This document shows, piece after piece, positions 1-7,957 of a stretch of 64,000 nucleotides of DNA. Below the pieces are notes generated by a model that had not been told where the DNA came from, did no database searches, and saw nothing but the letters and a program-made list of their open reading frames with translations. The translations under genes and the position numbers were made by a program. The DNA lies in contig CALKWN010000065.1 in NCBI GenBank assembly GCA_938004185.1, positions 186,001-250,000 of the forward strand, given 5' to 3'. Numbering within the stretch: position 1 is the stretch's first letter; every line of letters begins with the position of its first letter. The DNA comes from an uncultured candidate division WWE3 bacterium. Its GTDB lineage: Bacteria; Patescibacteriota; WWE3; UBA101185; UBA10185.

Positions 1-39
1 GAACACTAACGCTATGAGTGCAATTTTTATAATTTTCAT
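1..39 (-). CDS. Partial secreted protein, N-terminus only
   Basis: Only the first 13 codons lie in the window. They read MKIIKIALIALVF, the charged-plus-hydrophobic start of a signal peptide or membrane anchor. A TATAAT box at 46-51 on the same strand lies exactly 6 nt before the ATG, so the mRNA is probably leaderless. Nothing can be said about function. Confidence 0.5.
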   Translation of the reverse strand, partial: MKIIKIALIALVF

Positions 40-97
40 GTCAACATTATACACCAAGTATGCCCGTTATGGTGGTATACGACGGGTAATAAAAGTC

Positions 98-125
98 TTG
101 AAATTCAGGCCGGCTTATGTATACT
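98..125 (+). promoter_or_regulatory. Promoter of the amidase gene
   Basis: TTGAAA at 98-103 and TATACT at 120-125 are separated by 16 bp. The transcript would have a leader of about 55 nt with a strong AAGGAGG at 174-180, 5 nt before the ATG at 186. Confidence 0.5.
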
Positions 126-185
126 ATAAGATAGGCGTTTTTGAATAAGATAGACCCGTAAGGGACCGCCCCGAAGGAGGGAGCG

Positions 186-932
186 ATGAAACTAAAACGA
201 TCACTGCTGTTTTTGGCTGTATTCTCGATGTTATTTGCTCTTTTAGCAAATACTTCAAATGCAGCTGGGTTCTGGAACATCGAGTTTTATTCGGATTTCT
301 CTCCCACATGGGGATCCGTAATAAAAATTGATGGCGAAGAACTGATAAAACCGCTGGAAGTACAGTACTGGCATGAGTGTGAGATAGGGAAATCCGAGAT
401 ATGTTTCGGAGACTATTACAAACTTTTGCCAAAGAACGCCTCACCCAATCGGTTTATAGTACCCGATACAATAGTACTACATACCGATGATCAGTCAGGA
501 AATACACCGAAAACTTGGTTTACAAAAACCACATACAACGGACTGAGTGGAGGAAAGCTTTCTGTTCACTTCGCTGTCGGTTTGGATGGGATTGGTCAGT
601 TTTTAGCTATGTATCCCGAAGGAGTAATGCAATGCCGAGGTGCAGGATGGGCTTGTAATTGCCACTCGATACAAATCGAAATGGCAGGCAGAACCTATAA
701 CTACATGTTTAACGGCAAAGCTTCTCCCGAGATGGAAGAAAGCATAAAAATTATAACTGATCAAACCCTAGAACTGGTAGTAGCTTTGATGATTACATAC
801 GATATACCAATCGAAAACGTCATCGGCCATTATCAGGTTAAGTACTCAGGAAAGACAGACCCGGGAGATGTCTGGCTACAAGAGTATTTTTTGCCCTTAC
901 TGCAAGAAAGATTGGATGAACTTGAAAACTGA
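186..932 (+). CDS. Secreted N-acetylmuramoyl-L-alanine amidase (Amidase_2 type)
   Basis: Predicted zinc enzyme that cuts the amide bond between MurNAc and L-alanine in peptidoglycan. A signal peptide covers about residues 1-26 (ending SNA). The Amidase_2/PGRP fold is recognisable from VLHTD (His99), HFAV (His128), CHSIQIEMAG (Glu165), VIGHYQ (His215) and KTDPGD (Asp225). His99, His215 and Asp225 would hold the zinc. Cys150, Cys157 and Cys159 may form a disulfide outside the cell. The start is fixed by AAGGAGG at 174-180. It is monocistronic, with a hairpin terminator just downstream. The role could be wall remodelling or attack on a neighbouring cell; the sequence does not decide. Confidence 0.85.
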   Translation: MKLKRSLLFLAVFSMLFALLANTSNAAGFWNIEFYSDFSPTWGSVIKIDGEELIKPLEVQYWHECEIGKSEICFGDYYKLLPKNASPNRFIVPDTIVLHTDDQSGNTPKTWFTKTTYNGLSGGKLSVHFAVGLDGIGQFLAMYPEGVMQCRGAGWACNCHSIQIEMAGRTYNYMFNGKASPEMEESIKIITDQTLELVVALMITYDIPIENVIGHYQVKYSGKTDPGDVWLQEYFLPLLQERLDELEN

Positions 933-960
933 TCTTACACGCAGAAGGAAGTTATTATAA

Positions 961-1001
961 GGCTCCGATTTTTTACAAAATTATCGGAGCCGATTTTTTT
1001 T
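961..1001 (+). terminator. Rho-independent terminator after the amidase
   Basis: GGCTCCGAT (961-969) pairs with ATCGGAGCC (983-991), followed by GA and a T run at 994-1001. Confidence 0.85.
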
Positions 1002-1011
1002 GCTTAAATTC

Positions 1012-1668
1012 TTAAATTGAGACGATGCCTTGATTATATTTTGAAAATTTATTTATACGCAGTGGGAAATATTTTAAAAGCTCATTTAACTCCTTCTCGT
1101 TTTCTGATGAGTATTTAACCTCCATAATTATTGTTTTGTCTTTCGGATTTTTTATAGGTATAAGTTTTTCTGAAAGCATTCTTTGAAAAACCATATCGTA
1201 GTCTAAGGTGATTCTAAGATCGTGTTTCTGATTTTCAAAATATTTTCGCTTGTATGAATTAAAACTCGACGGGATGAGTTTTTTTAATTCTATTTTTATG
1301 TGTTGCGGGATATCTGAATTGTTTAGTGCTTTATAAAATTCCCTTCCAATATTTGTTGATTTGGGATCAAAATCCTCTAACCTGTATCTTAATTTGTCTC
1401 CGACACTCCCCTTTTTACTTTTTACCTCAAGATAAGAGTTTTCGGCACTGTTGTTATACCACCTGATTCGCACCTTACATCTTTCCGGAACACCTTCCAC
1501 ACCTTCCAGAAAATTACTAAGTCCCGGAGTATCAAAATAGATGTTATTAACGATGCGCTCATCGTATTTTTCGTTAATAAACATGGGGTGGTTTTTTATT
1601 GCTTCAACCAAATCTTTGAGCTGAGTGGTTTTAAAAATGTATTTTCGTTCAAGTCTTGGTTCGTTCAT
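1012..1668 (-). CDS. VTC-domain (polyphosphate polymerase-like) protein
   Basis: The whole 218-residue protein matches the CYTH-like VTC domain: an N-terminal ERKY, IYFDT near residue 43, KVRIRWY near 65, LEVKSK near 80, LRITLDYD near 150, IIMEVKY near 190, and a C-terminal KFSKYNQGI. These basic and acidic strands line a triphosphate tunnel in yeast VTC, where the domain makes polyphosphate from ATP. The start overlaps the end of the CotH gene by 4 nt, so translation is probably coupled. Fixed neighbours of this family in many bacteria are CotH and DUF4956 genes, exactly as here. The bacterial substrate is not known; the fold assignment is solid, polyphosphate synthesis is inference. Confidence 0.85.
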   Translation of the reverse strand: MNEPRLERKYIFKTTQLKDLVEAIKNHPMFINEKYDERIVNNIYFDTPGLSNFLEGVEGVPERCKVRIRWYNNSAENSYLEVKSKKGSVGDKLRYRLEDFDPKSTNIGREFYKALNNSDIPQHIKIELKKLIPSSFNSYKRKYFENQKHDLRITLDYDMVFQRMLSEKLIPIKNPKDKTIIMEVKYSSENEKELNELLKYFPLRINKFSKYNQGIVSI

Positions 1669-3521
1669 TTGAATACAGCTCTTACTACAGAGTCCTGTTC
1701 TCCGGTAAATTTAATACTTTTATCATTTCCCCCAACCGCCCCCTCCCATTTTATAAAAGAGCCGCCTTTTATGGGTATTGCTTCCAGCTCTATCTCAACC
1801 CCGTTAAAATATTTTCCCTCCCAAGAATTATTGGTTATTTCAATAGAATTAACTCTCACGCTTCCCTGACCCTCGATTTTAATTGATAAGTTATAAGTGC
1901 CTGAAAGGTCAAAGTGTAATAGTAAGTGGTCGTATATGTGTCGGCTTCTGTCGGTTGCAAAATTTTTCATGTGATCGATATTCGAATACCACTCATCCAT
2001 ATTTTGAATATAAGGATTTTTCCATGCATCCGAAGAGTTTTTCCACCTTTCGATATGTCTGGGCATTTCCGGTTCTATAGTACTTTGAAATTTATTTATT
2101 TTTGAAATAAGGTAATCTGGTTTGAAAATAGTATTTAACATATCGGCGTATTTGTTTATAAATATTGGAGACGTAATTTCGGATACAAGAAGCCTCCTAA
2201 GAATTACGTATGGCCAAGCCCTACCGCTATAGTCACGTTTTACCGTAGCTAGTTTTAATACATTTTTTGTAAAGGGCGGTTCGTCAACAATTCCAAACCC
2301 TGCGTCTAAATCGTAAATCATCCATCTGAAAAGCCCGTCATTGCCGTAGTAGGAATTTTCAATGCTGTCGACGCCGTTATACCGCCAAACCTTAATGTTA
2401 TTTTCCATCCAGTCTGAATTTCCGAAATATAGTTCAAAAATGTTGTAATCAAAGAAATTTTCAATATCCATGTATGTTCTTATTTTCTCTATTACCTCGG
2501 GTTGTTGAACATCCTCACTATCTAAAATTCTGCGGAGTTCGTAAAAAGCTTCCGCATCGCTCTGGGTTCCTTCCTCAATTCTTACCCTACCCTTGTCATC
2601 ACGGTCTGGAAATAAAATTGCGTAGTCCTGTCGTCTTCCCAAATATTTATTTGAAAGAAAGTTGTCATTGTAATCCTCCCTGATGTTGTGAATTCCCCAA
2701 TACTCTCCGTTTATGTAAAGTACGGCAGGTCTATACCGCTGGGTAGTTACGTTAGAATTTTCTCTAATTATTTCCTGCATAAGTGCATCGCGGAACATAG
2801 TTTTGTTCCAGTCGCCACCAGAATTTCTTAAAAGCAGACATTTGAATTTTGTTACCTCATAGTCGGGAAATATTTCGTAGTGAATTGAGTCGTTTTCTGC
2901 AGCACAAAGCTTTAATGATTTTTGATCGGTTTTTCTGGTTTTTCCTCCGTAAATTCTGAGGGTAATATTTTTTGTGAAAGCCGGAGTTTTGTCATTGGGT
3001 TCGAAAAACTCGATTTGTCCTTGTCTGACCCATTCCTCGCCTTTTTGACTTTGGTTTTTATGTGTATATATTCCGTATTCAGGATCCCAAAGATCGGAGG
3101 AGTCGGCCGTTAGAGAAATTACAGGTAAAGTGCTGTGCTCGTTTATAAGGTAGGTACGGGAAATTTCCGTTCCAATAGGTTGGCTGTCCTTGTAAATCCG
3201 GGCTTTTAGTACGGTTGTTTTTTCTATTTGCACAGGTTCGGTGTATTGTTCGGAATTTTGGTTTGGACTTGAACCGTCCTTTGAAAAATAAATTTGAGAA
3301 CCCAGTATCGGAGATTTAATTTTTACTAAAATGGAGGAGTTGTAGTGACCGGAGCCGTGTGAAAATATTGGAGCCGTACTGTCTTTACCTGAAATAAAGT
3401 TTGTGTACAAAGCTATAGATACAAAAATTGTTAAAGCTGCTATCGGTAAAATCTCTAAAGGTCCCAGATTACTAATAATATTTTTGAGACAGGGTGCGTT
3501 TTTAGTATTTTTTATTAGCAC
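1665..3521 (-). CDS. CotH-family kinase, membrane-anchored, with chitobiase-like and repeat domains
   Basis: A 618-residue protein in four parts: a membrane anchor (about 22-44), a chitobiase/hexosaminidase C-terminal-type beta domain (about 50-126, ending in RTYLI), the CotH kinase core (about 133-500), and a C-terminal beta repeat of the Bacterial-repeat/InlB-B type (about 548-618, with WEG and AVFK). Core signatures are YINGEYWGIHNIRE (269-282), FGNSDWMENN (366-375) and DLDAGFG (404-410); the last carries the metal-binding aspartates of CotH-type atypical kinases. CotH phosphorylates spore-coat proteins in Bacillus; this organism has no sign of sporulation, so the target is more likely a surface protein. 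It lies between the DUF4956 and VTC genes with almost no gap. Confidence 0.85.
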   Translation of the reverse strand: MLIKNTKNAPCLKNIISNLGPLEILPIAALTIFVSIALYTNFISGKDSTAPIFSHGSGHYNSSILVKIKSPILGSQIYFSKDGSSPNQNSEQYTEPVQIEKTTVLKARIYKDSQPIGTEISRTYLINEHSTLPVISLTADSSDLWDPEYGIYTHKNQSQKGEEWVRQGQIEFFEPNDKTPAFTKNITLRIYGGKTRKTDQKSLKLCAAENDSIHYEIFPDYEVTKFKCLLLRNSGGDWNKTMFRDALMQEIIRENSNVTTQRYRPAVLYINGEYWGIHNIREDYNDNFLSNKYLGRRQDYAILFPDRDDKGRVRIEEGTQSDAEAFYELRRILDSEDVQQPEVIEKIRTYMDIENFFDYNIFELYFGNSDWMENNIKVWRYNGVDSIENSYYGNDGLFRWMIYDLDAGFGIVDEPPFTKNVLKLATVKRDYSGRAWPYVILRRLLVSEITSPIFINKYADMLNTIFKPDYLISKINKFQSTIEPEMPRHIERWKNSSDAWKNPYIQNMDEWYSNIDHMKNFATDRSRHIYDHLLLHFDLSGTYNLSIKIEGQGSVRVNSIEITNNSWEGKYFNGVEIELEAIPIKGGSFIKWEGAVGGNDKSIKFTGEQDSVVRAVFK

Positions 3522-3522
3522 T

Positions 3523-4203
3523 CTAATTAAAGAGACCCTTGTTTTCAGTAAAACTGATCTCTGCTTTCGGATCTAAACTTCGTATTTCCTCTGATATTTT
3601 ATCGAGAGTATCGGGGCTTTCAATTTTTAGATTAAATATTGCTTCCGTTGTACCGTCGGAGGTTTCATATCTGTTTATTTCCAGATATTTAAGATGCTTT
3701 TCCAATGCTTCGGACATTTGCCTAACCCCGTTGATTTTGTCTGATCTTACAAGCAGAAACATTGGATTTCTATAGTTTGTTTTTGCAAAACGCTCTCTTA
3801 TTACAACAATCAAACAAATTGCCAAGAAAAATATTAAAGTCAGGTATCTATTGCCTGAACCGAAACCTAGCCCCACACCCATGGTAAGAAAGAGATAAAC
3901 AAGTTCCTCCGGATCTTTAATTGCAGATCTGAACCTGACTATAGATAGGGCACCGACAAGTCCAAGTGAAAGTGCTATCGATGACTTTATAACGGAAATT
4001 ACCATCATTGTAGTAAGAGACAGGAGAACAAAATTGTGGGCAAACGAACTTCTGTTTGAAAGCGACCTACCGTATTTAACGTATATCTTTGAAAGTAAAT
4101 AGGCGCACAACGCCGTTAATACTATATCTAAAGCGAAATCCGGGAGGCTAATTTGATAGTTTTCGTGGGCAAAATATTCTTTTACGAAATCGAGTTTTGA
4201 CAT
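3523..4203 (-). CDS. DUF4956 membrane protein
   Basis: 226 residues. Several transmembrane helices fill about residues 23-135, followed by a cytosolic alpha/beta domain (about 145-226). The family signature ALSLGLVGALSIVRFR then AIKDPEEL spans about 77-101. The family is a regular partner of VTC and CotH proteins and may form the membrane channel or anchor for their product; this is inferred from neighbourhood only. It is the first gene of the three-gene unit, with one base before CotH. A TATAAT box at 4212-4217 is 8 nt before the ATG and no Shine-Dalgarno is present, suggesting a near-leaderless mRNA. Confidence 0.85.
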   Translation of the reverse strand: MSKLDFVKEYFAHENYQISLPDFALDIVLTALCAYLLSKIYVKYGRSLSNRSSFAHNFVLLSLTTMMVISVIKSSIALSLGLVGALSIVRFRSAIKDPEELVYLFLTMGVGLGFGSGNRYLTLIFFLAICLIVVIRERFAKTNYRNPMFLLVRSDKINGVRQMSEALEKHLKYLEINRYETSDGTTEAIFNLKIESPDTLDKISEEIRSLDPKAEISFTENKGLFN

Positions 4204-4258
4204 ATTACCCTATTATAGCAGTTATCGGTTATTTTTTGAGGTTGGGATGGGATCTTAT

Positions 4259-4696
4259 TTATTTTAGTCCGGTTGAGCCAATACCCCCTCTGTCTTCGTT
4301 GTCTAATGTATCCGTTTCCTCCATCTCGATTTTTTCGTAATTAACGAGAAGGATTTGGGCGACGCGGGTACCCCTCTCTACCCTAACTTCGGTGTCGGTA
4401 AAATTATAGACAATCAGTTTATACTCGTCGTTGTCACCTTTAAAATCTGAATCTCCTATACCGATGCCGTTTGCAGGAAGAAGCCCAAGTTTGTGAAGAG
4501 AACTTCGGGCGGCGAGCAAGACCCAGCAGTTTTCAGGAGGCTCTATGGCTATATTTAACGGTATATACCCTATTTGCTTGGGTTCTATTACAATTTCCTG
4601 TCTAGAAACAAGATCCATGCACGCCGATCCGGGGGTTTTGTATTCAGGTAATGAAAGTGATTTATCGAATCTTTTTACTCTTATTTTCATTGACAT
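4259..4696 (-). CDS. dut: dUTP diphosphatase
   Basis: Hydrolyses dUTP to dUMP and pyrophosphate, keeping uracil out of DNA and supplying dUMP. All five trimeric dUTPase motifs are in order: PGSACMDL (22-29), ARSSL (63-67), the region 76-91 with GIGDSDF, RGTRVAQILL (108-117) and DRGGIGSTG (135-143). Motif 3 is longer than usual (FKGDNDEY in place of the common YRGE), so the uracil-sensing hairpin is altered, although the aspartates remain. Length (145) is typical. A TAAAAT-type -10 box at 4701-4706 sits 4 nt from this ATG; the next in-frame ATG (4690) is an alternative start. Confidence 0.9.
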   Translation of the reverse strand: MSMKIRVKRFDKSLSLPEYKTPGSACMDLVSRQEIVIEPKQIGYIPLNIAIEPPENCWVLLAARSSLHKLGLLPANGIGIGDSDFKGDNDEYKLIVYNFTDTEVRVERGTRVAQILLVNYEKIEMEETDTLDNEDRGGIGSTGLK

Positions 4697-4740
4697 AAAA
4701 ATTTTATCACAGCTAAATGTATTTATTGCTCGGAAGTGTA

Positions 4741-5094
4741 TTAAAGGTCGTCCAACGTATCTTCGGAAAAATCATCTTCAGCTTTTGAAAGATCGAAAGA
4801 GTCTAAGGTCTGAAGATCTTCATCAATCTCTGTTTTATAGTCATTTGTAACTTCTACGGACTCTTGTCCCTCTTCAGTATCGGTGTTTCTTTGTTCTACA
4901 ACAACAACAGTTTCTTCTGTTTCTTCTACTTCTCCCTGTTCGGAAGTAATATCTTCTTGCGTTTGTTCAGTAATATCTACCTGAGGTGCCGGTCTGAAAA
5001 CCATGTATACAACAAATGCTGCTGCTATAAGCAAAACTATCATCGAAAAATACAAAACCGCGTTGCTTGTTTTCTTGTTAGGTGTTTCTTCCAT
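4741..5094 (-). CDS. Small acidic membrane-anchored protein, unknown function
   Basis: 117 residues: a short basic start, one transmembrane helix (about 13-33), then a strongly acidic, Glu/Asp/Thr-rich, probably disordered tail (about 40-117) with no domain I recognise. It begins 2 nt after the preceding secreted protein and is surely co-transcribed with it. The tail would face outward if the basic end stays inside. Confidence 0.7.
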   Translation of the reverse strand: MEETPNKKTSNAVLYFSMIVLLIAAAFVVYMVFRPAPQVDITEQTQEDITSEQGEVEETEETVVVVEQRNTDTEEGQESVEVTNDYKTEIDEDLQTLDSFDLSKAEDDFSEDTLDDL

Positions 5095-5096
5095 AA

Positions 5097-5615
5097 TTAT
5101 AAGTTTTGGCCTTTCATCTCAACTATGTGTTTTCTAATAGAATTCTGATAAAAACTTCTTATATCGGCAGAGTCATTTTTAAGTTCTTTTAGTGCGTTTC
5201 TGGCGTCGGTAAGTTTCTGATCATACACCGAGCTTCCGCAAGCGGCCTTCGCTGCCATAATTTTTGATGTAAAGTCATTAAAATCTTCCTCAAATTCGGA
5301 TACTTTATCATTTAGCTTATCAAGGTCTTCTTCAATTTTGGAAACATCGTATCCCCAAGCCTTCCATTTATCCAGCATTTGCTCAAGCCTGTCCGAAAGT
5401 CTTATGTATGTGTCTAAATGTTTTGTTTTAGAAGATGTGATCGCGGAAATTTTTTCATCGTAGGTGTTTGCCAGCATTACGCAACTTAGTGATTGAACAA
5501 CGGTCGGGTTAATTTTTGATTCGATGGCTATTAAGGCATAAGTATTTTTGCCCAAAAAAACCACAGTGAAAAAAAATGTAAGAGCAGCAAGGAAATATTT
5601 TGCTTTCCCGTGCAT
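5097..5615 (-). CDS. Secreted helical coiled-coil protein, unknown function
   Basis: 172 residues: a signal peptide or anchor (about 5-27), then a mostly helical body with heptad-like regions (about 60-125 and 135-165). Two cysteines (in LSCVM and AACGSS) could form a disulfide. It is first in a two-gene operon with the acidic membrane protein. TAGTAT at 5622-5627 lies exactly 6 nt before the ATG, the leaderless layout common in this window. Confidence 0.7.
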   Translation of the reverse strand: MHGKAKYFLAALTFFFTVVFLGKNTYALIAIESKINPTVVQSLSCVMLANTYDEKISAITSSKTKHLDTYIRLSDRLEQMLDKWKAWGYDVSKIEEDLDKLNDKVSEFEEDFNDFTSKIMAAKAACGSSVYDQKLTDARNALKELKNDSADIRSFYQNSIRKHIVEMKGQNL

Positions 5616-5669
5616 ACTTGGATACTACCACCGGCCCCTAGAAAAGCAAGTATTTTTGGAAAGGTCGGT

Positions 5670-6086
5670 TTAGCTTAAATCCTGTACTTCGCCGTCCAAA
5701 CCTATATACATAGTTTTAATTTCAAGCGAAGGGTAAATTTCGGATAAAATTGTACGCGCTTTTTGTGCAAATTCTTTGTGTCTATCAATGTCTTTTTCTT
5801 TTTCTAACATTGAGGGTATGGTGTCGTCTTGGGCGTACCCTCCACAATCCTGGTGATCCAAAATTATTATTTCATCCGGATCGTGTAATTTTACCGATAT
5901 TCCAACATTTCTGAGAAAGTTTTCTTTGTGTGTTGCATCCAATGGTTTAACAAGATCTCTCGAACATCCTGCAATACTGTAGAGGTCGCAGTGCCCTAAA
6001 TATTGATTGTCTTTTAACCAATTAAATACATAATCTTGAAACCTGAAATCAATGCAGGAAATTATTAGTGCTTTAGCTTTGTGCAT
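5670..6086 (-). CDS. Beta-carbonic-anhydrase-like protein
   Basis: 138 residues. The zinc-site signature of beta carbonic anhydrases is present: SCIDFR (Cys11, Asp13, Arg15) and DHQDCGG (His78, Cys81), with IAGCSRDL between them. It is shorter than typical enzymes (about 200 residues) and lacks the C-terminal part, as in small carbonic-anhydrase-like families of reduced genomes. Interconversion of CO2 and bicarbonate is likely but not certain. TAAAAT at 6093-6098 is 6 nt before the ATG. It diverges from the ATP synthase operon across only 77 nt. Confidence 0.75.
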   Translation of the reverse strand: MHKAKALIISCIDFRFQDYVFNWLKDNQYLGHCDLYSIAGCSRDLVKPLDATHKENFLRNVGISVKLHDPDEIIILDHQDCGGYAQDDTIPSMLEKEKDIDRHKEFAQKARTILSEIYPSLEIKTMYIGLDGEVQDLS

Positions 6087-6163
6087 GTAGAAATTTTAAA
6101 ACATAAAATCTATATTTCAAAATACTTGGAAAAGTGTCACAACGGCGGTATCATAGTTCTGTT

Positions 6164-6883
6164 ATGGATGGATTGCACATTTCATTAAAAGCTGAGCCGG
6201 TTTTTAACATAGGAACTTTTGAGATTACAAATTCTATGTTAGCCGCATTGATTGTCGGATTAGTCTGTATTTCCCTAGTGGTAATTTATAGATTAAGCAG
6301 GGCCGGCGGTCACTATTTTTTACACGGTTTTGTTTCCGGAATGTACAATTTTTCGGAATCCATCGTCGGACCTAAAAAAGCTGAAGTATTTTTTCCACTT
6401 TGCGCAACATTTTTTATCTACATTTTATTTTCAAATTGGTTCGGTTTAATACCCGGTATCAGCGGTATCTTTTGGCACGGCGCAGACCATCACGAAGTAC
6501 ATTTTTTAAGGGCACCCACGGCCGATCTCAATACAACTGTTGCCCTTGCCGTAATTTCTGTTATTGCAGCACACTGGTATGGATTTAGAAGTTTGGGACT
6601 CAAAAAGCAACTCAAAAAGTACTTTGATTTCAGCTCTCCCCTAGCTTTTTATGTCGGAATTCTTGAACTTATTTCGGAGTTTTCAAAAATACTTAGCTTC
6701 TCCTTCAGGTTATTCGGAAACATTTTTGCAGGCGAGGTTTTGCTTATAATAATAGCTTTTCTGGTGCCTTTAGTTGCCTCCACCCCATTTTTATTTTTGG
6801 AACTTGTTGTAGGCGCAATTCAGGCTTTTGTTTTTTCTATGCTTTCACTGATTTTTATATCACTTTCAGTGGAGCATCATTAA
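6164..6883 (+). CDS. atpB: F-type ATP synthase subunit a
   Basis: Membrane subunit forming the proton half-channels against the c-ring. About six transmembrane helices are visible. The essential arginine is in SFRLFGN within the ILELISEFSKILSFSFRL stretch, followed by FAGEVL. The start at 6164 (MDGLHISLKAEPVF) resembles subunit a of related bacteria, and CATAGT lies 6 nt upstream; an in-frame GTG at 6134 would add 10 residues and is the alternative. First gene of the eight-gene ATP synthase operon. Confidence 0.93.
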   Translation: MDGLHISLKAEPVFNIGTFEITNSMLAALIVGLVCISLVVIYRLSRAGGHYFLHGFVSGMYNFSESIVGPKKAEVFFPLCATFFIYILFSNWFGLIPGISGIFWHGADHHEVHFLRAPTADLNTTVALAVISVIAAHWYGFRSLGLKKQLKKYFDFSSPLAFYVGILELISEFSKILSFSFRLFGNIFAGEVLLIIIAFLVPLVASTPFLFLELVVGAIQAFVFSMLSLIFISLSVEHH

Positions 6884-6913
6884 ATTTATTCCCCACGGGG
6901 AGAAAGGAAGTAA

Positions 6914-7129
6914 ATGGACACAATAGCAGCAGCAATAGCAATAGGGCTCGGAGCCATAGCAGCAGGTATCGCTATCGGACTTTTAGCCAAGTCGGCAATG
7001 GAAGCTATCGGGAGAAATCCGGATGCGGCCGATAAAATAAGAACCAACATGATATTGGCCATCGCATTTGCGGAAGCTTTGGCAATTTATTCGCTGGTTG
7101 TTTCTTTAGTAATTTTGTTTGTTAAGTAA
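6914..7129 (+). CDS. atpE: F-type ATP synthase subunit c
   Basis: 71-residue hairpin of two transmembrane helices with the polar loop RNP (34-36). The ion-binding carboxylate is Glu54 in FAEALAIYSLV. The residue after it is alanine rather than the serine of sodium-binding c-subunits, so proton use is more likely (inference). A Shine-Dalgarno (AAAGGAAG) precedes the ATG by 4-5 nt, unlike the leaderless-type starts nearby, as expected for the subunit needed in most copies. Confidence 0.95.
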   Translation: MDTIAAAIAIGLGAIAAGIAIGLLAKSAMEAIGRNPDAADKIRTNMILAIAFAEALAIYSLVVSLVILFVK

Positions 7130-7152
7130 AGAAAGGCATTATCTAAATTAGT

Positions 7153-7644
7153 ATGGAGAATTTTGGAATAAAACCGGACCAGATATTGTTTCAGATGATT
7201 AACTTTCTGATTGTTATGGTAGTTCTGACGAAATTTTTGTATAAGCCGATTGTAGCTTTTGTTAAAAAGCAAAAAGAACAACAGGAGGATTACAATAAAA
7301 TTTCTTTGGAAATTGCGCATCAGAAAGAACACCTGAACAAACTTAGTGAAGACCAGAAAGCCGAACTTAAGAGAATCTACAATAAAACAATGGAAGATAC
7401 CAAGAAAGAAGCCAAAGAGATGTTAGATGAAGCTAAAGAAAATGCCAAATCCGAGGGTAAGAGGATCGTAGAAGAAATGAATTCCGAGGCAAAGCAAGCC
7501 AAAGAAACGCTTTTGCAATCAGCAAAAGACGATATCTACAACAAAGCCTTAAATATCTCCGAGTCTCTTTTAAGATCTTCTTTGACCGAAAGTCAGAAGC
7601 AAAAATTAATGGATATGGCGTTGGAGAATTTAAAGAATGAGTAA
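7153..7644 (+). CDS. atpF: F-type ATP synthase subunit b
   Basis: 163 residues: one N-terminal transmembrane helix (about 10-33) followed by a long, highly charged coiled coil (about 40-150), the peripheral stalk that holds the alpha/beta head against rotation. It overlaps the delta gene by 8 nt. Confidence 0.92.
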   Translation: MENFGIKPDQILFQMINFLIVMVVLTKFLYKPIVAFVKKQKEQQEDYNKISLEIAHQKEHLNKLSEDQKAELKRIYNKTMEDTKKEAKEMLDEAKENAKSEGKRIVEEMNSEAKQAKETLLQSAKDDIYNKALNISESLLRSSLTESQKQKLMDMALENLKNE

Positions 7645-7957
7645 GAATATAGATCCGAAAAAAATCGCCGCCGAACTTGTAAAAGATTATGGCGAGGTTG
7701 AGTGCAAGAAAATAATAAAAGAACTACAAAAAATTTTGGACACCTGTATCGTAAAGGTTTCTTACTCCGGCGAACTTGATGACTCAAAAAAGAAAGTTAT
7801 TGCAGATTGGATTAAAGAAAAGGTTAAAGGTTATCACGAAGTTGAATATAAAAAAGACGAAAGTCTTATATCAGGTCTCAAAATAGTCTACAGGGATTTT
7901 GATTACGAAGATTCCCTGCTTTCGGAGTTTAGGAAAATTAGTTGGGAAAAAGAATGA
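7637..7957 (+). CDS. atpH: F-type ATP synthase subunit delta, short form
   Basis: 106 residues against the usual 170-185. What remains matches the C-terminal part of delta/OSCP: VSYSGELDDSKKKVIADWI and, near the end, DESLISGLKIVY, which contacts subunit b. The N-terminal six-helix bundle that normally grips the alpha N-terminus is reduced to about 30 residues. There is no room for more: the gene overlaps atpF upstream by 8 nt and atpA downstream by 4 nt. So this is a true short form, not a frameshift. Confidence 0.88.
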   Translation: MSKNIDPKKIAAELVKDYGEVECKKIIKELQKILDTCIVKVSYSGELDDSKKKVIADWIKEKVKGYHEVEYKKDESLISGLKIVYRDFDYEDSLLSEFRKISWEKE

